From NCBI RefSeq assembly GCF_029537235.1, contig NZ_CP120638.1, forward strand, positions 1,240,001 through 1,304,000: 64,000 nt of DNA. The letters run 5' to 3'. This document shows, piece by piece, positions 29,601 through 38,705 of this stretch (position 1 is the first letter of the stretch; the number at the start of each line of letters is the position of its first letter). This stretch comes from Rhizobium sp. 32-5/1 (GTDB taxonomy: Bacteria; Pseudomonadota; Alphaproteobacteria; Rhizobiales; Rhizobiaceae). The position numbers were made by a program, and so were the translations under genes. The notes beneath the pieces are model-generated. The model searched no databases. It was not told the origin of the DNA and worked only from the letters and a program-made list of their open reading frames with translations.

Positions 29601-29981
29601 CAAAACGACTTTCAGGACGTTGTCGTTGAAATCAGCGACTTCCGGCCAGCCTTCGCGAACATTGCAACCCAGCAGACTGGGATGCCGTCCGCCTGCAAAA
29701 GCCGCATAGGCGTCATTGTAGATCATCACGCCATCCGGTCCCCAGAGCAGGATGATCGGCACATTGGCCCGCAATACTGTCGCGATGAGGGTCTTCAGCG
29801 GGGCGGGCCAGCCGACTGGACCGCCGACCGGCGTCTTTTCCCAGTCGAACTGGCGGATAAGAGACGTCATCGGCCCATCCGACGACAGGAAGGAAAAAGG
29901 CGAAGACGAGATGTGCATTGAGCCCTGATGCAGATGAGTAAGCCAAGCGCTTTTTGAGAGCGATGGTCTGAATGTTGTCAC
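26637..29981 (-). CDS. PAS-rich hybrid sensor histidine kinase with two receiver domains
   Basis: 1114 residues, no transmembrane helix, so a cytosolic sensor. From the N-terminus there are about four PAS-like modules (roughly 30-150, 185-310, 315-440, 445-570), the HisKA phospho-acceptor in [16 protein letters not shown] (His near 606) and a HATPase_c domain. The latter shows an N-box [19 protein letters not shown], and a G2 box in [15 protein letters not shown] domain 1 follows at about 840-955 ([20 protein letters not shown]) and REC 2 at about 998-1110 ([21 protein letters not shown]). The linker between the RECs is Ala/Glu rich. Signal unknown; PAS folds often sense light, redox or small ligands. 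Confidence 0.92.
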   Translation of the reverse strand: MTTFRPSLSKSAWLTHLHQGSMHISSSPFSFLSSDGPMTSLIRQFDWEKTPVGGPVGWPAPLKTLIATVLRANVPIILLWGPDGVMIYNDAYAAFAGGRHPSLLGCNVREGWPEVADFNDNVLKVVLAGGTLAYRDQHLVLERKGVPEDVWLNLDYSPILDENGAPGGVLSIVKETTERVRVEQRLRIAQEAGGIGTFEWYPETGRLDVSDEYRRIWGLGPDVPVTDKLLVGLLHPDDRAVAGPAKLAEANPLEYAEYRRIDPQTGAVRWIARRGEVVSSAGSGQRRFIGIAFDITARKLAEAAIQESEARWRGLFEQMQEGFFIGEVVRNADGIIDDFIFVELNPAFEDQTGVAAATAAGRRVREIIPGVPDDLIARYASVVETGEALQFEVHVPSLADRWFEARARKAGPDRFAVLFVDISARKLTEQAILESEARFRSLAQSMPNHVWTAGPDGRLDWFNDRVYAYSGSAPGMLDGTGWVAMLHADDVETTAGSWAEACRTGTPYEVEFRLRRHDGIYRWHIARAVPIRCPNGVLERWIGTNTDIEDQKTAEAALADLAATLEERVEARTAELLRTQDALRQSQKMESIGNLTGGVAHDFNNLLQVISGNMQLLSNDLAGNARAEQRLQNAMAGVARGSKLASQLLAFGRRQPLAPKVVNIGRLVRNMDDILRRALGEAIEVETIVAGGLWNTFIDPSNVENAILNLAINARDAMDGSGRLTIEAGNAFLDDKYAANYDDVTPGQYVILAVTDTGVGMTREVLDQVFEPFFTTKPEGKGTGLGLSMVYGFVKQSGGHINIYSEPGQGTTIKLYLPRSTQSEDRLVDIESGPITGGSETILIAEDDEAVRETVVALLSDLGYRVLKAKDAQSALTVIESGMAIDLLFTDVVMPGPMKSPELARQARERLPGISVLFTSGYTENSIVHSGRLDEGVELLSKPYTREALARKIRYLLSKADAAGNDDGAVVDQAEAPVQAEEPTAQSAAADAPADAGPKTILVCEDDWLIRASTVELLEDLGHTVIEAADAKSALAVLSERNIDILVTDVGLPDMSGIMLAERAWAIVPSLPVIYATGHSNHEGIQPGAGVQLVVKPYSGDTLAAAIAAVSKDS

Positions 29982-30193
29982 GATTGTCTATTGGTCAACG
30001 AGGTACCGCAAAATCCGGTCGATCACTCCATATCCAGCGAAGAGAGATAGAACACATCCGCAGATCGGCAAGGACCCGTTTCGAACATTTGCAAGGTCTG
30101 GACAAGACAGCTCACGAACGATCTGCACCGTTTCTTCTGTAGCAAAGTATGGTATCTTTCCGCGTCTACGGAAAAAACCGAGGAGAAACTGCG

Positions 30194-30412
30194 ATGCACT
30201 ACAGCGTTCAGATTTTCACCTGGAGCCCGAAGCTTGGCGTTCATCAAGTGGGCTCCGCTATCGAGATCGATGCTCTCAACCCCAAATTCGCGGCCGTAAC
30301 GCTTCTCGGCATGCGGCTCGACGAAACCGGCAGTTCGCGGAACCTCGCGGTTCGTGTCTGGAACGCGGAAGACGCCGAAAAGGCCGATTGCAGCTGCTAC
30401 TACTATCATTAG
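30194..30412 (+). CDS. Small conserved-looking hypothetical protein
   Basis: 72 residues from ATG 30194 (AGGAG ribosome site 8 nt before). MHYSVQIFTWSPKLGVHQVG, IDALNPKFAAVTLLGM and LAVRVWNAEDAEKA suggest a small alpha/beta fold; the end CSCYYYH is Cys/Tyr/His rich. Not recognised. The upstream start (30149) has no ribosome site. Confidence 0.6.
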   Translation: MHYSVQIFTWSPKLGVHQVGSAIEIDALNPKFAAVTLLGMRLDETGSSRNLAVRVWNAEDAEKADCSCYYYH

Positions 30413-30548
30413 CGATTGAAGCAAGCATCGTGCGCTTGTGCGAACGCTTGAGCGTCCAGGACGACCCGACAAAAAATTTGATTGCCTGCGGAACAAAATG
30501 GCGCACTGCACAATTTAGCAGGCTCTGGGGCAATAGGGGTTTTCGAGA

Positions 30549-32636
30549 ATGGACGGCAAGGTCAATCAATACCGCGTCGAAGCCGGCAACTGGCAGAGCC
30601 TCGGCGCGACGCCGGACGCCGATGGCACGAATTTTGCGCTTTTTTCAGCCCATGCCGAGCGCGTGGAGCTTTGTCTTTTCGACGATAGTGGCACTATCGA
30701 AACAGCGCGCATAGAACTCCCTGAGTTCACCAACGAAATCTGGCATGGCTATGTTCCGGGCCTGAAGCCAGGTGCGCTGTACGGCTATCGTGTCCGGGGT
30801 CCATTTGATCCTGCCAATGGTCACCGCTTCAACGCAAACAAGCTGCTCGTCGATCCCTATGCCCGCGAACTTGTCGGCGACGTTCAGTGGTCCTCCGCGC
30901 ATTTCGGCTACATCGCCGATAGCGACGACAAGGATCTCTCCTTCAACGGCGAGGATAGCGCGCCCTTCATGCCGAAATGCCGGGTCGTCGATCCAACGGC
31001 CCATGACTGGCGAAACGATCGCGGGCCAAATATTCCCTGGTCGAACACGATTTTCTACGAGACCCATGTCAAGGGTTTCACCAAGCTGCATCCCGCCATC
31101 CCGGAAAACCTGCGCGGCACCTTCGAGGGCATGGGCCATGAGGCGATCGTCGGCTATATCAAGAGCCTCGGTATCACCTCCGTCGAACTGATGCCGATCC
31201 ACGAGTTTCCCGACGACGACTTCCTTTTGAAAAAGGGCCTGCGCAATTTCTGGGGCTACAACACGCTCGGCTTTTTCGCGCCCGCCCAGCGTTATTATGG
31301 CCCGCGCGGTATCGCCGGCTTCCGCGACATGGTCCGCGCGTTTCACGATGCCGGGATCGAGGTCATCCTCGATGTGGTCTACAACCACACGGCAGAAGGC
31401 AACGAAATGGGGCCGACACTGTCTTTCAAGGGCATCGACAACCTCTCCTACTATCGCACCCTGCCGGACAATCACCGCTACTACATCAACGACACCGGCA
31501 CCGGTAACACCGTCAACACCTCGCATCCGCGCGTGTTGCAGATGGTCACGGACTCACTGCGCTACTGGGTCGAGCACATGCACATCGACGGCTTCCGCTT
31601 CGATCTCGGCACTATCCTTGGACGTGAACCCGAGGGCTTTGATCAGCGTAGCGGCTTTTTCGATGCGATTGGTCAAGACCCGCTGCTTTCAAAAGTGAAA
31701 CTGATCGGAGAACCCTGGGATATTGGCCCCGGCGGCTATCAGGTGGGTGGCTTTCCTCCGGGCTGGGCCGAATGGAACGACAAGTATCGCGACAAGATCC
31801 GCGATTACTGGAAGCTAACGCCAGGCGTCGAGCCCGATCTTGCGGCGCGCCTTCTCGGCTCCGGAGACATCTACGATCACCGCGGCCGCCGCCCGTGGTC
31901 GACGGTCAATTTCATCTCCGCCCATGACGGCTTCACCTTGAACGACCTCGTCTCCTACAACGACAAGCACAATGACGATAATGGCGAGGATAACAGGGAC
32001 GGCCACAGCGACAACCGCAGCTACAACTACGGCGTGGAAGGCCCGACCGACGACGCAGCGATTAACGCGATCCGCGACCGGCAGAAGCGTAACATGCTGG
32101 CGACGCTGCTTCTCTCCCACGGAACGCCGATGCTGCTTGCCGGCGACGAGTTCGGGCGCAGCCAGATGGGCAACAATAACGGCTATTGCCAGGACAGCGA
32201 GATCAGCTGGGTCCATTGGGAAGGCACGCCCGAAAGCGGCGAGCAACTGAAGGAATTCACCCGCCGCCTCATTGCGCTGCGCCAGGAACAGCCCTTGCTG
32301 CGGCGGGAAAGCTGGCGCGATGGCACGGTGATCAACTGGGTTAGCGCCGACGGCACGCCTCATCTCGGAGACGACTGGGGCGTTGGCACGGATGCCGTGC
32401 TCGGTGTTCACCTGATACGGGAAGACCTTCAACAGGTCGAAGGCGTCTGGTCGGACGTTCTCACCCTGTTTAACCCGACCGATGCGGACGTTCCCTTCAT
32501 CGTGCCGGCTCCGCAGGAGGGCGCTTGGGCGCTGGCCTTTACGACAGCCGATCCCAGCGCGGATGCGGCCACTCTTTTGGGCGGCGAAGCCTTCGAACTC
32601 GAGGCGCGCAGCATGGCTCTGTTCCACCGCATATGA
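30549..32636 (+). CDS. glgX: Glycogen debranching enzyme
   Basis: 695 residues of the GlgX/isoamylase branch of GH13, which cleaves alpha-1,6 branch points on short limit-dextrin stubs during glycogen breakdown. N-terminal CBM48 (about 15-100, GATPDADGTNFALFSAHAER), then the barrel. The catalytic nucleophile Asp352 is in GFRFDLG, the acid/base Glu388 in IGEPWDIG and the third carboxylate Asp460 in SAHDGF. DVVYNHTAEGNE is the first conserved GH13 region. Convergent with glgA (36 nt apart). Start chosen at ATG 30549. Confidence 0.96.
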   Translation: MDGKVNQYRVEAGNWQSLGATPDADGTNFALFSAHAERVELCLFDDSGTIETARIELPEFTNEIWHGYVPGLKPGALYGYRVRGPFDPANGHRFNANKLLVDPYARELVGDVQWSSAHFGYIADSDDKDLSFNGEDSAPFMPKCRVVDPTAHDWRNDRGPNIPWSNTIFYETHVKGFTKLHPAIPENLRGTFEGMGHEAIVGYIKSLGITSVELMPIHEFPDDDFLLKKGLRNFWGYNTLGFFAPAQRYYGPRGIAGFRDMVRAFHDAGIEVILDVVYNHTAEGNEMGPTLSFKGIDNLSYYRTLPDNHRYYINDTGTGNTVNTSHPRVLQMVTDSLRYWVEHMHIDGFRFDLGTILGREPEGFDQRSGFFDAIGQDPLLSKVKLIGEPWDIGPGGYQVGGFPPGWAEWNDKYRDKIRDYWKLTPGVEPDLAARLLGSGDIYDHRGRRPWSTVNFISAHDGFTLNDLVSYNDKHNDDNGEDNRDGHSDNRSYNYGVEGPTDDAAINAIRDRQKRNMLATLLLSHGTPMLLAGDEFGRSQMGNNNGYCQDSEISWVHWEGTPESGEQLKEFTRRLIALRQEQPLLRRESWRDGTVINWVSADGTPHLGDDWGVGTDAVLGVHLIREDLQQVEGVWSDVLTLFNPTDADVPFIVPAPQEGAWALAFTTADPSADAATLLGGEAFELEARSMALFHRI

Positions 32637-32671
32637 TCGACAGAGGGGCGGCGCCGCGTGGGTGGTTGCGC

Positions 32672-34150
32672 TCACTCGGCGGCGTTGGCCCGCTCGACCG
32701 GTGCATAGGCGAAACCCGGCAGCAGCTTGGCATAGAGCGCTGCATATTGCTCGGCGCTCCGCTCCCAAGAAAAGTTGGCTTTCATACCCTGGTTCTGCAG
32801 CCGTGCCCACTTCTTGGGGTCGGAATAGGCCTGCAGCGCCCGGCGAACCGCAAGGCGAAGGTTTTCGGCGGTGGCCGGATGAAACTGGAACCCCGTTGCA
32901 ACACGCGCAGAAATCGCCGCGTCATTGGCATCAATGATTGTCTCGGACAGGCCGCCGGTGCGCGAGACGACCGGGACACAGCCGTAGCGCAACGCGTAAA
33001 GCTGGGTGAGGCCGCAGGGCTCGAACCGAGAAGGCTGGATGATCACGTCGGCGCCGCCGTGAATGAGGTGGGCCGTCGCCTCGTCATAACCGATCCGCAC
33101 GCCGATGCGTCCCGGATAACGGCCGGCGGTCGCCAGCAGCGACACTTCGATATCCTCGTCGCCCTTGCCAAGCACAATCAGCTTGCCGCCAACCATTGCA
33201 ATTTCCTCGGCAACCTCGGCCAACATGTCGCCGCCCTTCTGCCAGGTCAACCGGCTGACCGTCGCAAAGATCGGGCCGACAGCATGGTCAAGGCGGAAGG
33301 CATCAAGCAAATGCTTCCGATTGGTGGCCCGCAGCCGCATGCGCCGATAATCATACTTCTCAGGCAGATAGGGGTCTGTGGCCGGATTCCAGACATCCAT
33401 GTCGATGCCGTTGACGATGCCCGTCAGCGCGCCCGGCCGGGCACTGAGCGCACCATCAAGCCCCATGCCGAGATCCGTCGAAACGATTTCGCGGGCATAG
33501 GTGGGGCTGACCGTGGTGATGGCCGTCGCGGTCTGGATGCCGCCCTTGAGATAGCTGACATAGCCGTAATATTCGAGACAGTCGGTCGACAGCGTCTCAA
33601 GCGGCAGGCCGATCTGCGAGACGACGGAGGTGGGAAACTGTCCCTGGAAGGCCAGATTGTGAATGGTCAGCACGCTTGGCACGTGGTTCGCATTGGTAGA
33701 GTGGCGCATATAGACCGAGGTCAACGCCGTCTGCCAGTCATGCGTATGCACCAGATCTGGGCGCCAGTCCGGAAGCAGGCCGCCCGCGATGGCCGATGCC
33801 ACATAGGAAAGAACCGCAAACCGTTTCCAGTTATCGGCAAAATCCTTGCCGTCCTGATCGACATAGGGGCCACCCGCACGATTGTAGAGGGCGGGCGCAT
33901 CAAGGATCAGAAGATCAAGGCCCTCATGCCGGCCTTCAAGCAATTGCGCGGGCGCACCGAAAAGATCCGGAAAATAATAGATCTGCTGTTTGTCGTGAAC
34001 CGCGGAAAGAAGCAGCGGATATCCTGGAACCAGTGTCCGAATGAGAGCGCCATAATTCTTCAACGCCTTGGGCAATGAGCCCGTCACATCGGCAAGGCCG
34101 CCGGTTTTTATCAAGGGAAATATTTCGGACGTTACCGAGAGTATTTTCAC
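32672..34150 (-). CDS. glgA: Glycogen synthase (ADP-glucose)
   Basis: 492 residues from the GTG at 34150, giving VKILSVTSEIFPLIKTGGLADVTG, where KTGGLADV is the ADP-glucose-binding lysine motif. Further blocks are HTHDWQTAL, RLTWQKGGDML and the GT5 C-terminal signature SRFEPCGLTQLYALRYGCVPVV with its catalytic Glu. Elongates alpha-1,4 glucan from ADP-glucose. An ATG extension to 34189 is less likely because other GlgA proteins begin at this residue. Convergent with glgX. Neither glgB nor glgC is in the window. Confidence 0.96.
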   Translation of the reverse strand: MKILSVTSEIFPLIKTGGLADVTGSLPKALKNYGALIRTLVPGYPLLLSAVHDKQQIYYFPDLFGAPAQLLEGRHEGLDLLILDAPALYNRAGGPYVDQDGKDFADNWKRFAVLSYVASAIAGGLLPDWRPDLVHTHDWQTALTSVYMRHSTNANHVPSVLTIHNLAFQGQFPTSVVSQIGLPLETLSTDCLEYYGYVSYLKGGIQTATAITTVSPTYAREIVSTDLGMGLDGALSARPGALTGIVNGIDMDVWNPATDPYLPEKYDYRRMRLRATNRKHLLDAFRLDHAVGPIFATVSRLTWQKGGDMLAEVAEEIAMVGGKLIVLGKGDEDIEVSLLATAGRYPGRIGVRIGYDEATAHLIHGGADVIIQPSRFEPCGLTQLYALRYGCVPVVSRTGGLSETIIDANDAAISARVATGFQFHPATAENLRLAVRRALQAYSDPKKWARLQNQGMKANFSWERSAEQYAALYAKLLPGFAYAPVERANAAE

Positions 34151-34354
34151 GAAGCCCTGTTTCCTTCTCCCGCCTGAATCCCGCCGCAACGCACAAGCGT
34201 TTATGCTGCGCTGCCGAATCTATGATGTGATAAACGGGCGACCTTGTCCGCAGAAAAGAGACCTGCGGCGCGATAAAATTTTTCCGGTCAAATTTGAAGA
34301 CGACGTATAAGCGCCGACAAGCCCGGCGCCTTCCGTTTCAACCTGAAGACGAAT

Positions 34355-34582
34355 TCAGGACGCGGCCTTGCCACGCTTTTTTGCTACCATCTCCATCGGA
34401 GCATCGTTCTTGACGATGCTGAAGGGCGCCGGCTTGACTGTGTCATCGGCAGCAGCACTCTTCCCGCTCAACTCCCGTACTGCCTGCTCCCAATGCGAAT
34501 ACTCACGCCCTTCCGGAAAGCCCTGCGACTCCCAGATTTCATAGGCGCGCTTTCTGATGAGGTCTTCGTCAGTGTCTGTCAT
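34355..34582 (-). CDS. DUF2934 protein, EcfG-type promoter
   Basis: 75 residues. The N-terminal half DTDEDLIRKRAYEIWESQG followed by EGREYSHWEQAVREL is the DUF2934 helical motif (IR.RAYEIWE..G.P.GR...HW.QA); the tail is Lys/Ala rich. Small soluble protein of unknown function, often stress-induced in alphaproteobacteria. A perfect EcfG promoter (34615-34639) sits 33 nt upstream. Confidence 0.85.
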   Translation of the reverse strand: MTDTDEDLIRKRAYEIWESQGFPEGREYSHWEQAVRELSGKSAAADDTVKPAPFSIVKNDAPMEMVAKKRGKAAS

Positions 34583-34614
34583 CTGCTTCTCCCTGGCACA
34601 TCACATTTCACCAC

Positions 34615-34639
34615 AACGACAATCTTACGCCTTGGTTCC
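34615..34639 (-). promoter_or_regulatory. EcfG-type promoter (perfect) for DUF2934
   Basis: On the minus strand GGAAC (34639-34635), 16 nt, then CGTT (34618-34615): exact match to the general-stress consensus GGAAC-N16/17-CGTT. Confidence 0.8.
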
Positions 34640-34878
34640 TTTTCCGACGATCCTTAATTTTTTCCCCGTCCTATTCTTTTCCAGCGAAACGGGAAAACTA
34701 TGATTTCCCTTGGCTTTTCCGGGCACATGTAAAAAGCAAGACTGGCGGCAGTGGCATGCAGCGCATATAAGCCTTGGGTAATTCTACTGCGCCCACTCGT
34801 TCCTAGTCAAACGAATCAGTGCACTGATCCGGCGACAGCCTCCGGTCGGCTGTCCCCAATCAACGAAAAGAGACGATC

Positions 34879-35115
34879 ATGGCCGCGGAAAAGTTTATCG
34901 TCCTGCCCTATCGAAAAGTCCGCGGCGGCGTGGCACCGGGCGAGATGCGTCAGGCAAGCAGCGCTGCCAGTGCGGAAAAGATCGCAACGGCGATGTCAGG
35001 TCGTTTTCCCGGCGTTGCCGCCTATGCGGTGCAGGTCGATGAAGAAACCGGCGACATGAGCAGCCCGCGCCTCCTGATAAAATTCGGGGAAACGGCCGAC
35101 CTGCCGTCCGACTGA
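34879..35115 (+). CDS. Hypothetical protein (78 aa)
   Basis: MAAEKFIVLPYRKVRGGVAP..EMRQASSAASAEKIATAMSGRFPG, then AYAVQVDEETGDMSSPRLLI. An alpha/beta-looking soluble protein. GAGA ribosome-like site before ATG 34879. No family recognised and no EcfG promoter found upstream. Confidence 0.65.
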   Translation: MAAEKFIVLPYRKVRGGVAPGEMRQASSAASAEKIATAMSGRFPGVAAYAVQVDEETGDMSSPRLLIKFGETADLPSD

Positions 35116-35206
35116 TCGGCCTCTCGGTTCCCGACGATTTTCTGCCGTAAGAACCACAGCCTTGGCCGGATGGAGGCGCACTTTGCGCATTCTCTGGGCG
35201 TTCTCT

Positions 35207-35231
35207 GGAACCTTTGTTGGGCATGAGCGTT
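35207..35231 (+). promoter_or_regulatory. EcfG-type promoter (perfect) for the gene at 35295
   Basis: GGAAC (35207-35211), 16 nt, CGTT (35228-35231), 64 nt upstream of ATG 35295. Confidence 0.8.
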
Positions 35232-35294
35232 TGTTGGGCAGTTGCCTTCAAAACGTGCGGGCACATCAAACGCTCTTCAAAGGATGTGAAAGCC

Positions 35295-35756
35295 ATGAAC
35301 CAACATATTGACCCCAAAGGAAGCCGCCCCGGAGATCCCGTTAACTTTCCCGCTGAACCGGCAACCACGCAGCGTGTGGATCCGCTGGCCGCACAGCAGC
35401 CGCGGAACGACTACACGACCACCGTCGACAATCGCCGTAGCTTCGGTAGCTGGCCGATCCTGATCGTGCTGCTTGCAGGTTTGGTGCTCGCATTACTTGT
35501 CTGGATGCCATCCGGCACCGATACATCGGACACGGCAACACAGCCGGCAACGACCGAGCAGACAACAACACCGCCAGCCGACGGGACCACGACGCCGGAT
35601 ACGGCCGTAACGCCGACCCCGGACGCGACGCCGGTGGTTCCCGACACGACGCAGCAGGCGCCGGCAACTGAGACACCGGCAACCGGCGAAACGCAGCCGC
35701 AGACGGATGGCGCTACGCCGAACAACGGCACAACGACCACGCCCGCTACGCCGTAA
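35295..35756 (+). CDS. Single-pass membrane protein with Thr/Pro-rich periplasmic tail
   Basis: 153 residues from ATG 35295. A hydrophilic N-terminus (MNQHIDPKGSRPGDPVNF) leads to one transmembrane helix (WPILIVLLAGLVLALLVWMP, about residues 57-76). The rest is a disordered Thr/Pro/Ala-rich tail with repeated TP, TT and PAT units and no other motif. Low complexity prevents family assignment. The frame extends to an earlier start (35214), but the EcfG promoter lies inside that extension, so the ATG at 35295 is preferred. Confidence 0.75.
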   Translation: MNQHIDPKGSRPGDPVNFPAEPATTQRVDPLAAQQPRNDYTTTVDNRRSFGSWPILIVLLAGLVLALLVWMPSGTDTSDTATQPATTEQTTTPPADGTTTPDTAVTPTPDATPVVPDTTQQAPATETPATGETQPQTDGATPNNGTTTTPATP

Positions 35757-35781
35757 TCGCAAGCTCACAGAATGTCTTAGG

Positions 35782-35813
35782 GATGGCGAAGCAACGCAAG
35801 TTGCTTCGCCATC
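35782..35813 (+). terminator. Strong hairpin terminator
   Basis: Perfect 14-bp stem GATGGCGAAGCAAC / GTTGCTTCGCCATC with GCAA loop, followed by TTCGTTGTT, 25 nt past the stop of the preceding gene. Confidence 0.7.
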
Positions 35814-35862
35814 TTCGTTGTTCACCTCGCCGTTTTCAGGCGACTTCTACCGCAGGCTCAAT

Positions 35863-35887
35863 TGAACAAAAGACGCTTCCGGCCGTT
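35863..35887 (+). promoter_or_regulatory. EcfG-type promoter (one mismatch) for the BON operon
   Basis: TGAAC (35863-35867), 16 nt, CGTT (35884-35887); only the first base of the -35 deviates from GGAAC. 32 nt upstream of ATG 35920. Confidence 0.6.
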
Positions 35888-35919
35888 TCTGCTTCAGGCA
35901 ACAAACGTGAGGACAAGCC

Positions 35920-36414
35920 ATGACAGAGAAAAATGGAAAGCCGACAAGCCGCGAGGAAGACTACCGCGACTACGAGGAACGAGATCTGAAAGACGGCTGG
36001 CCCTATGCCGATGCCGTTGCCGGATCGGATACGACCGTGCAAAACCAATCCTATGGCGATACTGCGCAAAACTTCGACGAAAGCGGTAATCCGGGTTTTG
36101 AGACAAGTTCCGAGGCAGCCATCCAGAGCGCCAGTGGTGCCGATCTTCTCGGGGAACGCACGGACGATGAAATCAACGATGACAGCATAGAGGAAGCCAT
36201 TTCCGAAAGGCTGGAAAACAGTGATATTGAAACGGCGGGAATGGATATCAAGGTCAGCGCCGGCGTGGTCCATCTGACTGGCTTCGTCGAAACCGCAGGG
36301 CATCGCCGGCAAGTCGAAAAGCTGATCTATGCCGAGCCGGGCGTTACGGGCATTCGAAATGATCTGACCCTGACTGCCGCCGACGCGAATATTCCCGCCG
36401 ACTGGGACGAGTAG
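35920..36414 (+). CDS. BON-domain protein
   Basis: 164 residues, soluble. The first 90 are acidic and low complexity (REEDYRDYEERDLKDGWPYA). The C-terminal 75 form a BON domain: ISERLENSDIETAGMDIKVSAG..HLTGFVETAGHRRQVEKL and VTGIRNDL. BON domains are lipid- or membrane-associated modules of osmotic-stress proteins (OsmY). No signal peptide is visible. First gene of a run with TIGR02587 and TIGR02588 proteins (72 and 8 nt gaps). Confidence 0.85.
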   Translation: MTEKNGKPTSREEDYRDYEERDLKDGWPYADAVAGSDTTVQNQSYGDTAQNFDESGNPGFETSSEAAIQSASGADLLGERTDDEINDDSIEEAISERLENSDIETAGMDIKVSAGVVHLTGFVETAGHRRQVEKLIYAEPGVTGIRNDLTLTAADANIPADWDE

Positions 36415-36486
36415 CGTTATACGCAAATACTGGATACGGACGGCCGGACATGCGGCCGTCTGCGGGGCAAGGCAAGGGGAACTTGA

Positions 36487-37377
36487 ATGTCTACCGATGG
36501 GGCGCAGACACCTTCTGAACAAGGGTCTGAAGATTTAAACCCTCGAGATCAGCAAACCGAATTCGTGGTCGGGCTCGGCCGCGGTATCGGCGGTGCGCTG
36601 CTGTTTGCGCTGCCCATGCAGATGACCATGGAGATGTGGCAGCTCGGTTTCTATATCGACCGCAGCCGGCTTTTCCTCCTGTTGATCGTGGCTATCCCCT
36701 TGCTCATCGGCATTGCGCATCGGATCGGGTTTGAAAAAACCATCGGCTGGAAAGATGACATTCGCGACAGCATTATCGCCTATGGCATCGGTATCGTCAC
36801 CAGCATCGTCCTCCTGTCGCTTTTCCGTATTTTGACGCCCGACATGCCAGCGAGCGAAATCATCGGCAAGATTGCGCTCCAGGCAGTGCCCGCAAGCATC
36901 GGCGCCATGCTCGGGCGCAGCCAGCTTGGCAATGGCGGAGCGGATGATGACGACGAGGATAGCGATGGCGCCGCACCTGATGACAAGGGTTATGGCAGCG
37001 AATTGTTCTTAATGGCCGTCGGTGCGCTTTACCTCAATCTCAATATGGCACCCACCGAGGAGATGATCCTTATCTCATACAAGATGACACCCTGGCATGC
37101 ACTTGCAACAATTCTGCTTTCGATCACTCTGATGCATGGCTTCGTCTATGCCGTGTCCTTCAAAGGCGGGCATGAGATTTCGGGCGATACGCCAGGCTGG
37201 CACGCGCTGATCCGCTTCACCCTGCCCGGCTATATCATCGCGCTCGCCATCAGCCTTTACGCGCTCTGGACCTTTGGGCGGTTGGACGGCGTCGGGCTGA
37301 CACCGTCGATCATGGCGATGATTGTGCTTGGTTTTCCTGGCGCGCTGGGTGCCGCGGCCGCACGGCTGATCCTATAG
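36487..37377 (+). CDS. TIGR02587-family membrane protein
   Basis: 296 residues with about eight hydrophobic helices, beginning FVVGLGRGIGGALLFALPMQ and MTMEMWQLGFYIDRSRLFLL, then MAPTEEMILISYKMTPWHAL and a C-terminal LGFPGALGAAAARLIL. This is the TIGR02587 (DUF2391) integral membrane family, nearly always next to a TIGR02588 protein, as here. Function unknown. Part of the BON operon; a stress role is inferred from the promoter and neighbours. Confidence 0.85.
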   Translation: MSTDGAQTPSEQGSEDLNPRDQQTEFVVGLGRGIGGALLFALPMQMTMEMWQLGFYIDRSRLFLLLIVAIPLLIGIAHRIGFEKTIGWKDDIRDSIIAYGIGIVTSIVLLSLFRILTPDMPASEIIGKIALQAVPASIGAMLGRSQLGNGGADDDDEDSDGAAPDDKGYGSELFLMAVGALYLNLNMAPTEEMILISYKMTPWHALATILLSITLMHGFVYAVSFKGGHEISGDTPGWHALIRFTLPGYIIALAISLYALWTFGRLDGVGLTPSIMAMIVLGFPGALGAAAARLIL

Positions 37378-37385
37378 GAGAGACA

Positions 37386-37805
37386 ATGGCCGAAGACGCC
37401 AAGACATCGAAGAAAAGCAAAACCGTCGATCAGGACGCCCACTGGGTCCAATGGCTGACCGGGGCGATCTGTGCGGTGCTGGTTTCCGGCATGATCGGCT
37501 GGATCGGATACGAAGCGGTTATCGGCCAGGAGGGGCAACCTGAATTGTCGACCCGCATCGTTCACCAGGACAGAGTCGGTGACGGACAGCGGGTGGTGTT
37601 TCTCATCGAAAATGCCGGCGCGCGAACGGCAGCAGCCGTTGTTGTTCAGGGCCAGATACGGAATGGCGAAGCTGTTCTCGAAACATCCGAAGTGACATTC
37701 GACTACGTGCCCGCCCATTCCAGCGTCTCTGGAGCCATGCTGTTTCAATCGCCGCGGGACGCTGGTCGGTTGCAGATCCGGCCAACCGGCTATAGCGATC
37801 CATGA
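37386..37805 (+). CDS. TIGR02588-family protein
   Basis: 139 residues. One N-terminal transmembrane helix (WLTGAICAVLVSGMIGWIGY, about 22-41) and a periplasmic domain (EGQPELSTRIVHQD, VVFLIENAGARTAAAVVVQG, VTFDYVPAHSSVSGAM). The partner of TIGR02587, 8 nt downstream of it. The periplasmic part has a beta-rich pattern. Function unknown. Confidence 0.85.
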   Translation: MAEDAKTSKKSKTVDQDAHWVQWLTGAICAVLVSGMIGWIGYEAVIGQEGQPELSTRIVHQDRVGDGQRVVFLIENAGARTAAAVVVQGQIRNGEAVLETSEVTFDYVPAHSSVSGAMLFQSPRDAGRLQIRPTGYSDP

Positions 37806-37821
37806 CCGATTTTAAACGGGG

Positions 37822-38124
37822 TTATGCGGCAGAAGGCTGATCCTTGCCATCGCCTATTGCAGACGATGCGTTCCAGATAAACTGGCTTTCGCCGGCATCA
37901 CCCTGCTGTGGCACCCAGAAGCTTGCAAGCGGCATCGCAGCGGCCCGCGCCTTGCTTTGTGAGAGGACAGTATCGACAGCGTCACCGGCAGCGGCGAGCG
38001 ACGGATACAGCATGCCATCAAGGCTCCAGACGCTATATTTCACCGCGATAAAGCGTAGCTTGCCATTTTCGGGCACCAAGGCGCCCACAGCTTCGCCACC
38101 AAACTCAACAACCTGTTTCTTCAT
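37822..38124 (-). CDS. Hypothetical small protein, EcfG-type promoter
   Basis: 100 residues from ATG 38124 (MKKQVVEFGGEAVGALVPEN). Segments LRFIAVKYSVWSLDGMLYPSL, AVDTVLSQSKARAAAMPLAS and FWVPQQGDAGESQFIWNASS suggest a soluble alpha/beta protein. No family recognised. The EcfG promoter at 38217-38241 precedes it by 93 nt, so stress control is likely. The longer start (38181) is rejected. Confidence 0.7.
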   Translation of the reverse strand: MKKQVVEFGGEAVGALVPENGKLRFIAVKYSVWSLDGMLYPSLAAAGDAVDTVLSQSKARAAAMPLASFWVPQQGDAGESQFIWNASSAIGDGKDQPSAA

Positions 38125-38216
38125 GATAAAACTCCCCTGCCTTGGCCCCGATCGGCAGTCATTTGGCTGCGCGCATGGCACAGCCGACCGAACCCTCGCC
38201 TTTCAGCCCGCACTGA

Positions 38217-38241
38217 AACGCGCGATTCAAAACTTGGTTCC
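38217..38241 (-). promoter_or_regulatory. EcfG-type promoter (perfect) for the gene at 37822-38124
   Basis: Minus strand GGAAC (38241-38237), 16 nt, CGTT (38220-38217), 93 nt upstream of the start. Confidence 0.75.
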
Positions 38242-38459
38242 ATCCTTTTCAGAAAAAAACGACTTCGGTGCGGCGGACCTCAGCCAAGACGGGGGCAATT
38301 TCGAGTCCTGCGCTCGATCCGGCGACACCAGCGTCCGTATCATGCCGGTGCATGCAGCCTGAATGCGCGGTTCAGCCTGCGTTCCGGTGGAGTGGTGTTT
38401 TCTACACTTGCGACTGGAAGCCGGAACATTTCCGGCGGCGCAGGGCGACGGGGCGGCAG

Positions 38460-38702
38460 GTGCAACACTATTTCTTCGATTTGTTCTTCGGCGACGAGCA
38501 GATGGTCGATGACGAAGGTGTCGATCATTTCGACGAGGGCTCTGCCGTCTATTACGGGCAGAGGATCGCCGACAGGATCGGCCGCGACGCGGACTACCGC
38601 GCGCTCACGGTCCATGTCCGCCAGACGGACGGCGCTTTGCTCGCCGTCCTTGCCGCCTCCACCGGGCGCGGCATCGAGCGCACGGCGTTGATCGGTCGCT
38701 GA
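38460..38702 (+). CDS. DUF6894-type small protein
   Basis: 80 residues from GTG 38460: VQHYFFDLFFGDEQMVDDEG, then FDEGSAVYYGQRIADRI and YRALTVHVRQTDG. The MxRYFFD...G......D..G.E.. pattern is that of rhizobial DUF6894 proteins. Start is uncertain: no strong ribosome site, and the frame is open upstream to 38268. Convergent with the oxidoreductase at 38706. Confidence 0.65.
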   Translation: MQHYFFDLFFGDEQMVDDEGVDHFDEGSAVYYGQRIADRIGRDADYRALTVHVRQTDGALLAVLAASTGRGIERTALIGR

Positions 38703-38705
38703 AGG

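Noticed and set aside
27516..29921. 801-codon plus-strand open frame opposite the hybrid kinase
   Set aside because: Antisense shadow of a GC-rich gene; no family motifs, while the minus strand shows complete kinase, PAS and receiver motifs.
32525..34078. 517-codon plus-strand frame opposite glgA
   Set aside because: Antisense of glgA; no motif, overlaps the 3' end of glgX.
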